From contig JBHHYH010000001.1 in NCBI GenBank assembly GCA_046757465.1, forward strand, positions 62,001 to 126,000: 64,000 nucleotides of DNA, in the 5' to 3' direction. Below the pieces are notes generated by a model. The model was not told the DNA's origin. It saw only the letters and a program-made list of their open reading frames with translations, and ran no database searches. The position numbers and the translations under genes were made by a program. Positions 63,894 through 64,000 of the stretch are shown here, piece after piece (positions within the stretch are counted from its first letter, which is position 1; the number at the start of each line of letters is the position of its first letter). Source of the stretch: Scalindua_A sp046757465 (GTDB lineage Bacteria; Planctomycetota; Brocadiia; Brocadiales; Scalinduaceae).

Positions 63894-64000
63894 GTGGAAA
63901 AAGAAATAAAGGTTTGGTATGACAAGGAAGGAGACTACCTTGAAGTTTTATTCGCTCAAAGAGAGGGGTATTTTAAAGAAACTGAGAATGATGCTGTAAT
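63894..64000 (+). CDS. DUF2283-like small protein, partial
   Basis: The gene starts with GTG 63894 behind AGGGAGAAA and runs off the right edge. The 35 residues seen (VWYDKEGDYLEVLF, EGYFKETEND) match the start of DUF2283 proteins, small beta-rich proteins often found beside toxin-antitoxin or mobile genes. The end and neighbours are not visible. Confidence 0.75.
   Translation, partial: MEKEIKVWYDKEGDYLEVLFAQREGYFKETENDAV

Overview
The window is a low-GC bacterial chromosome segment with mostly core genes packed on both strands. The mix of genes suggests a planctomycete of the anammox type (Brocadiales, for example Scalindua-like). It combines a poly-ferredoxin membrane protein with a DUF362 partner, a glycogen cluster with a GH57 enzyme, a NuoG-like formate dehydrogenase, an archaeal-type RNA ligase with its PIN partner, and a lipoprotein class II cytochrome c. 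No hydrazine or nitrite genes are present, so the lineage is an inference.

Layout. 1-9.6 kb (minus strand): histidine kinase fragment, cold-shock protein, rpsO-pnp, the poly-Fe-S/DUF362 pair, then ribH - nusB::PHP fusion - ftsY. 9.8-20 kb: a TatC-FecR fusion, a 5'-truncated HEPN-like gene, a DUF1566 protein whose C-terminus looks like a diversity-generating-retroelement target, a Clp1-type kinase, an M24 peptidase, an acyl-CoA dehydrogenase, small secreted or membrane proteins and ComEA. 19.7-31.5 kb: response regulator, sensor kinase and galT, then the glycogen block (CBM48 protein, glgB, GH57, malQ, glgA). 31.7-36.5 kb: a molybdenum block with a frameshifted molybdate/sulfate transporter behind a Moco-type riboswitch and terminator, formate dehydrogenase and a four-cluster ferredoxin. 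37-42.5 kb: tandem PilZ protein, AEP-type primase, clpP, tig, tRNA-Gly and tRNA-Leu. 42.5-49.7 kb: two copies of a short transposon-like element (MITE) flank yprB-like exonuclease, trpS, the RNA ligase pair, a TrkA_N-DHH fusion and fxsA. 49.8-64 kb: pabB-pabC, a likely defence cassette (NucS-like nuclease plus AbiV-like protein), a lipid kinase, guaA, dksA/traR, lspA, ilvE, lolD, lysS, rnpA-yidD, ftcD and small proteins.

Most notable observations. (1) guaA is a full-length frame interrupted only by one TGA at the codon of the catalytic glutaminase cysteine; selenocysteine, nonsense mutation and sequencing error must be separated. (2) NusB is fused to a complete RNase AM/YciV-type PHP domain. 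(3) A Moco riboswitch, a terminator and a possible leader peptide stand before a transporter broken by two frameshifts. (4) A MITE family has 15-bp terminal repeats and perfect 6-bp target duplications. (5) TatC carries a seventh membrane span and a FecR domain. (6) A nuclease/AbiV cassette may be an undescribed defence system. (7) Several RNA repair and RNA processing genes occur in one window.
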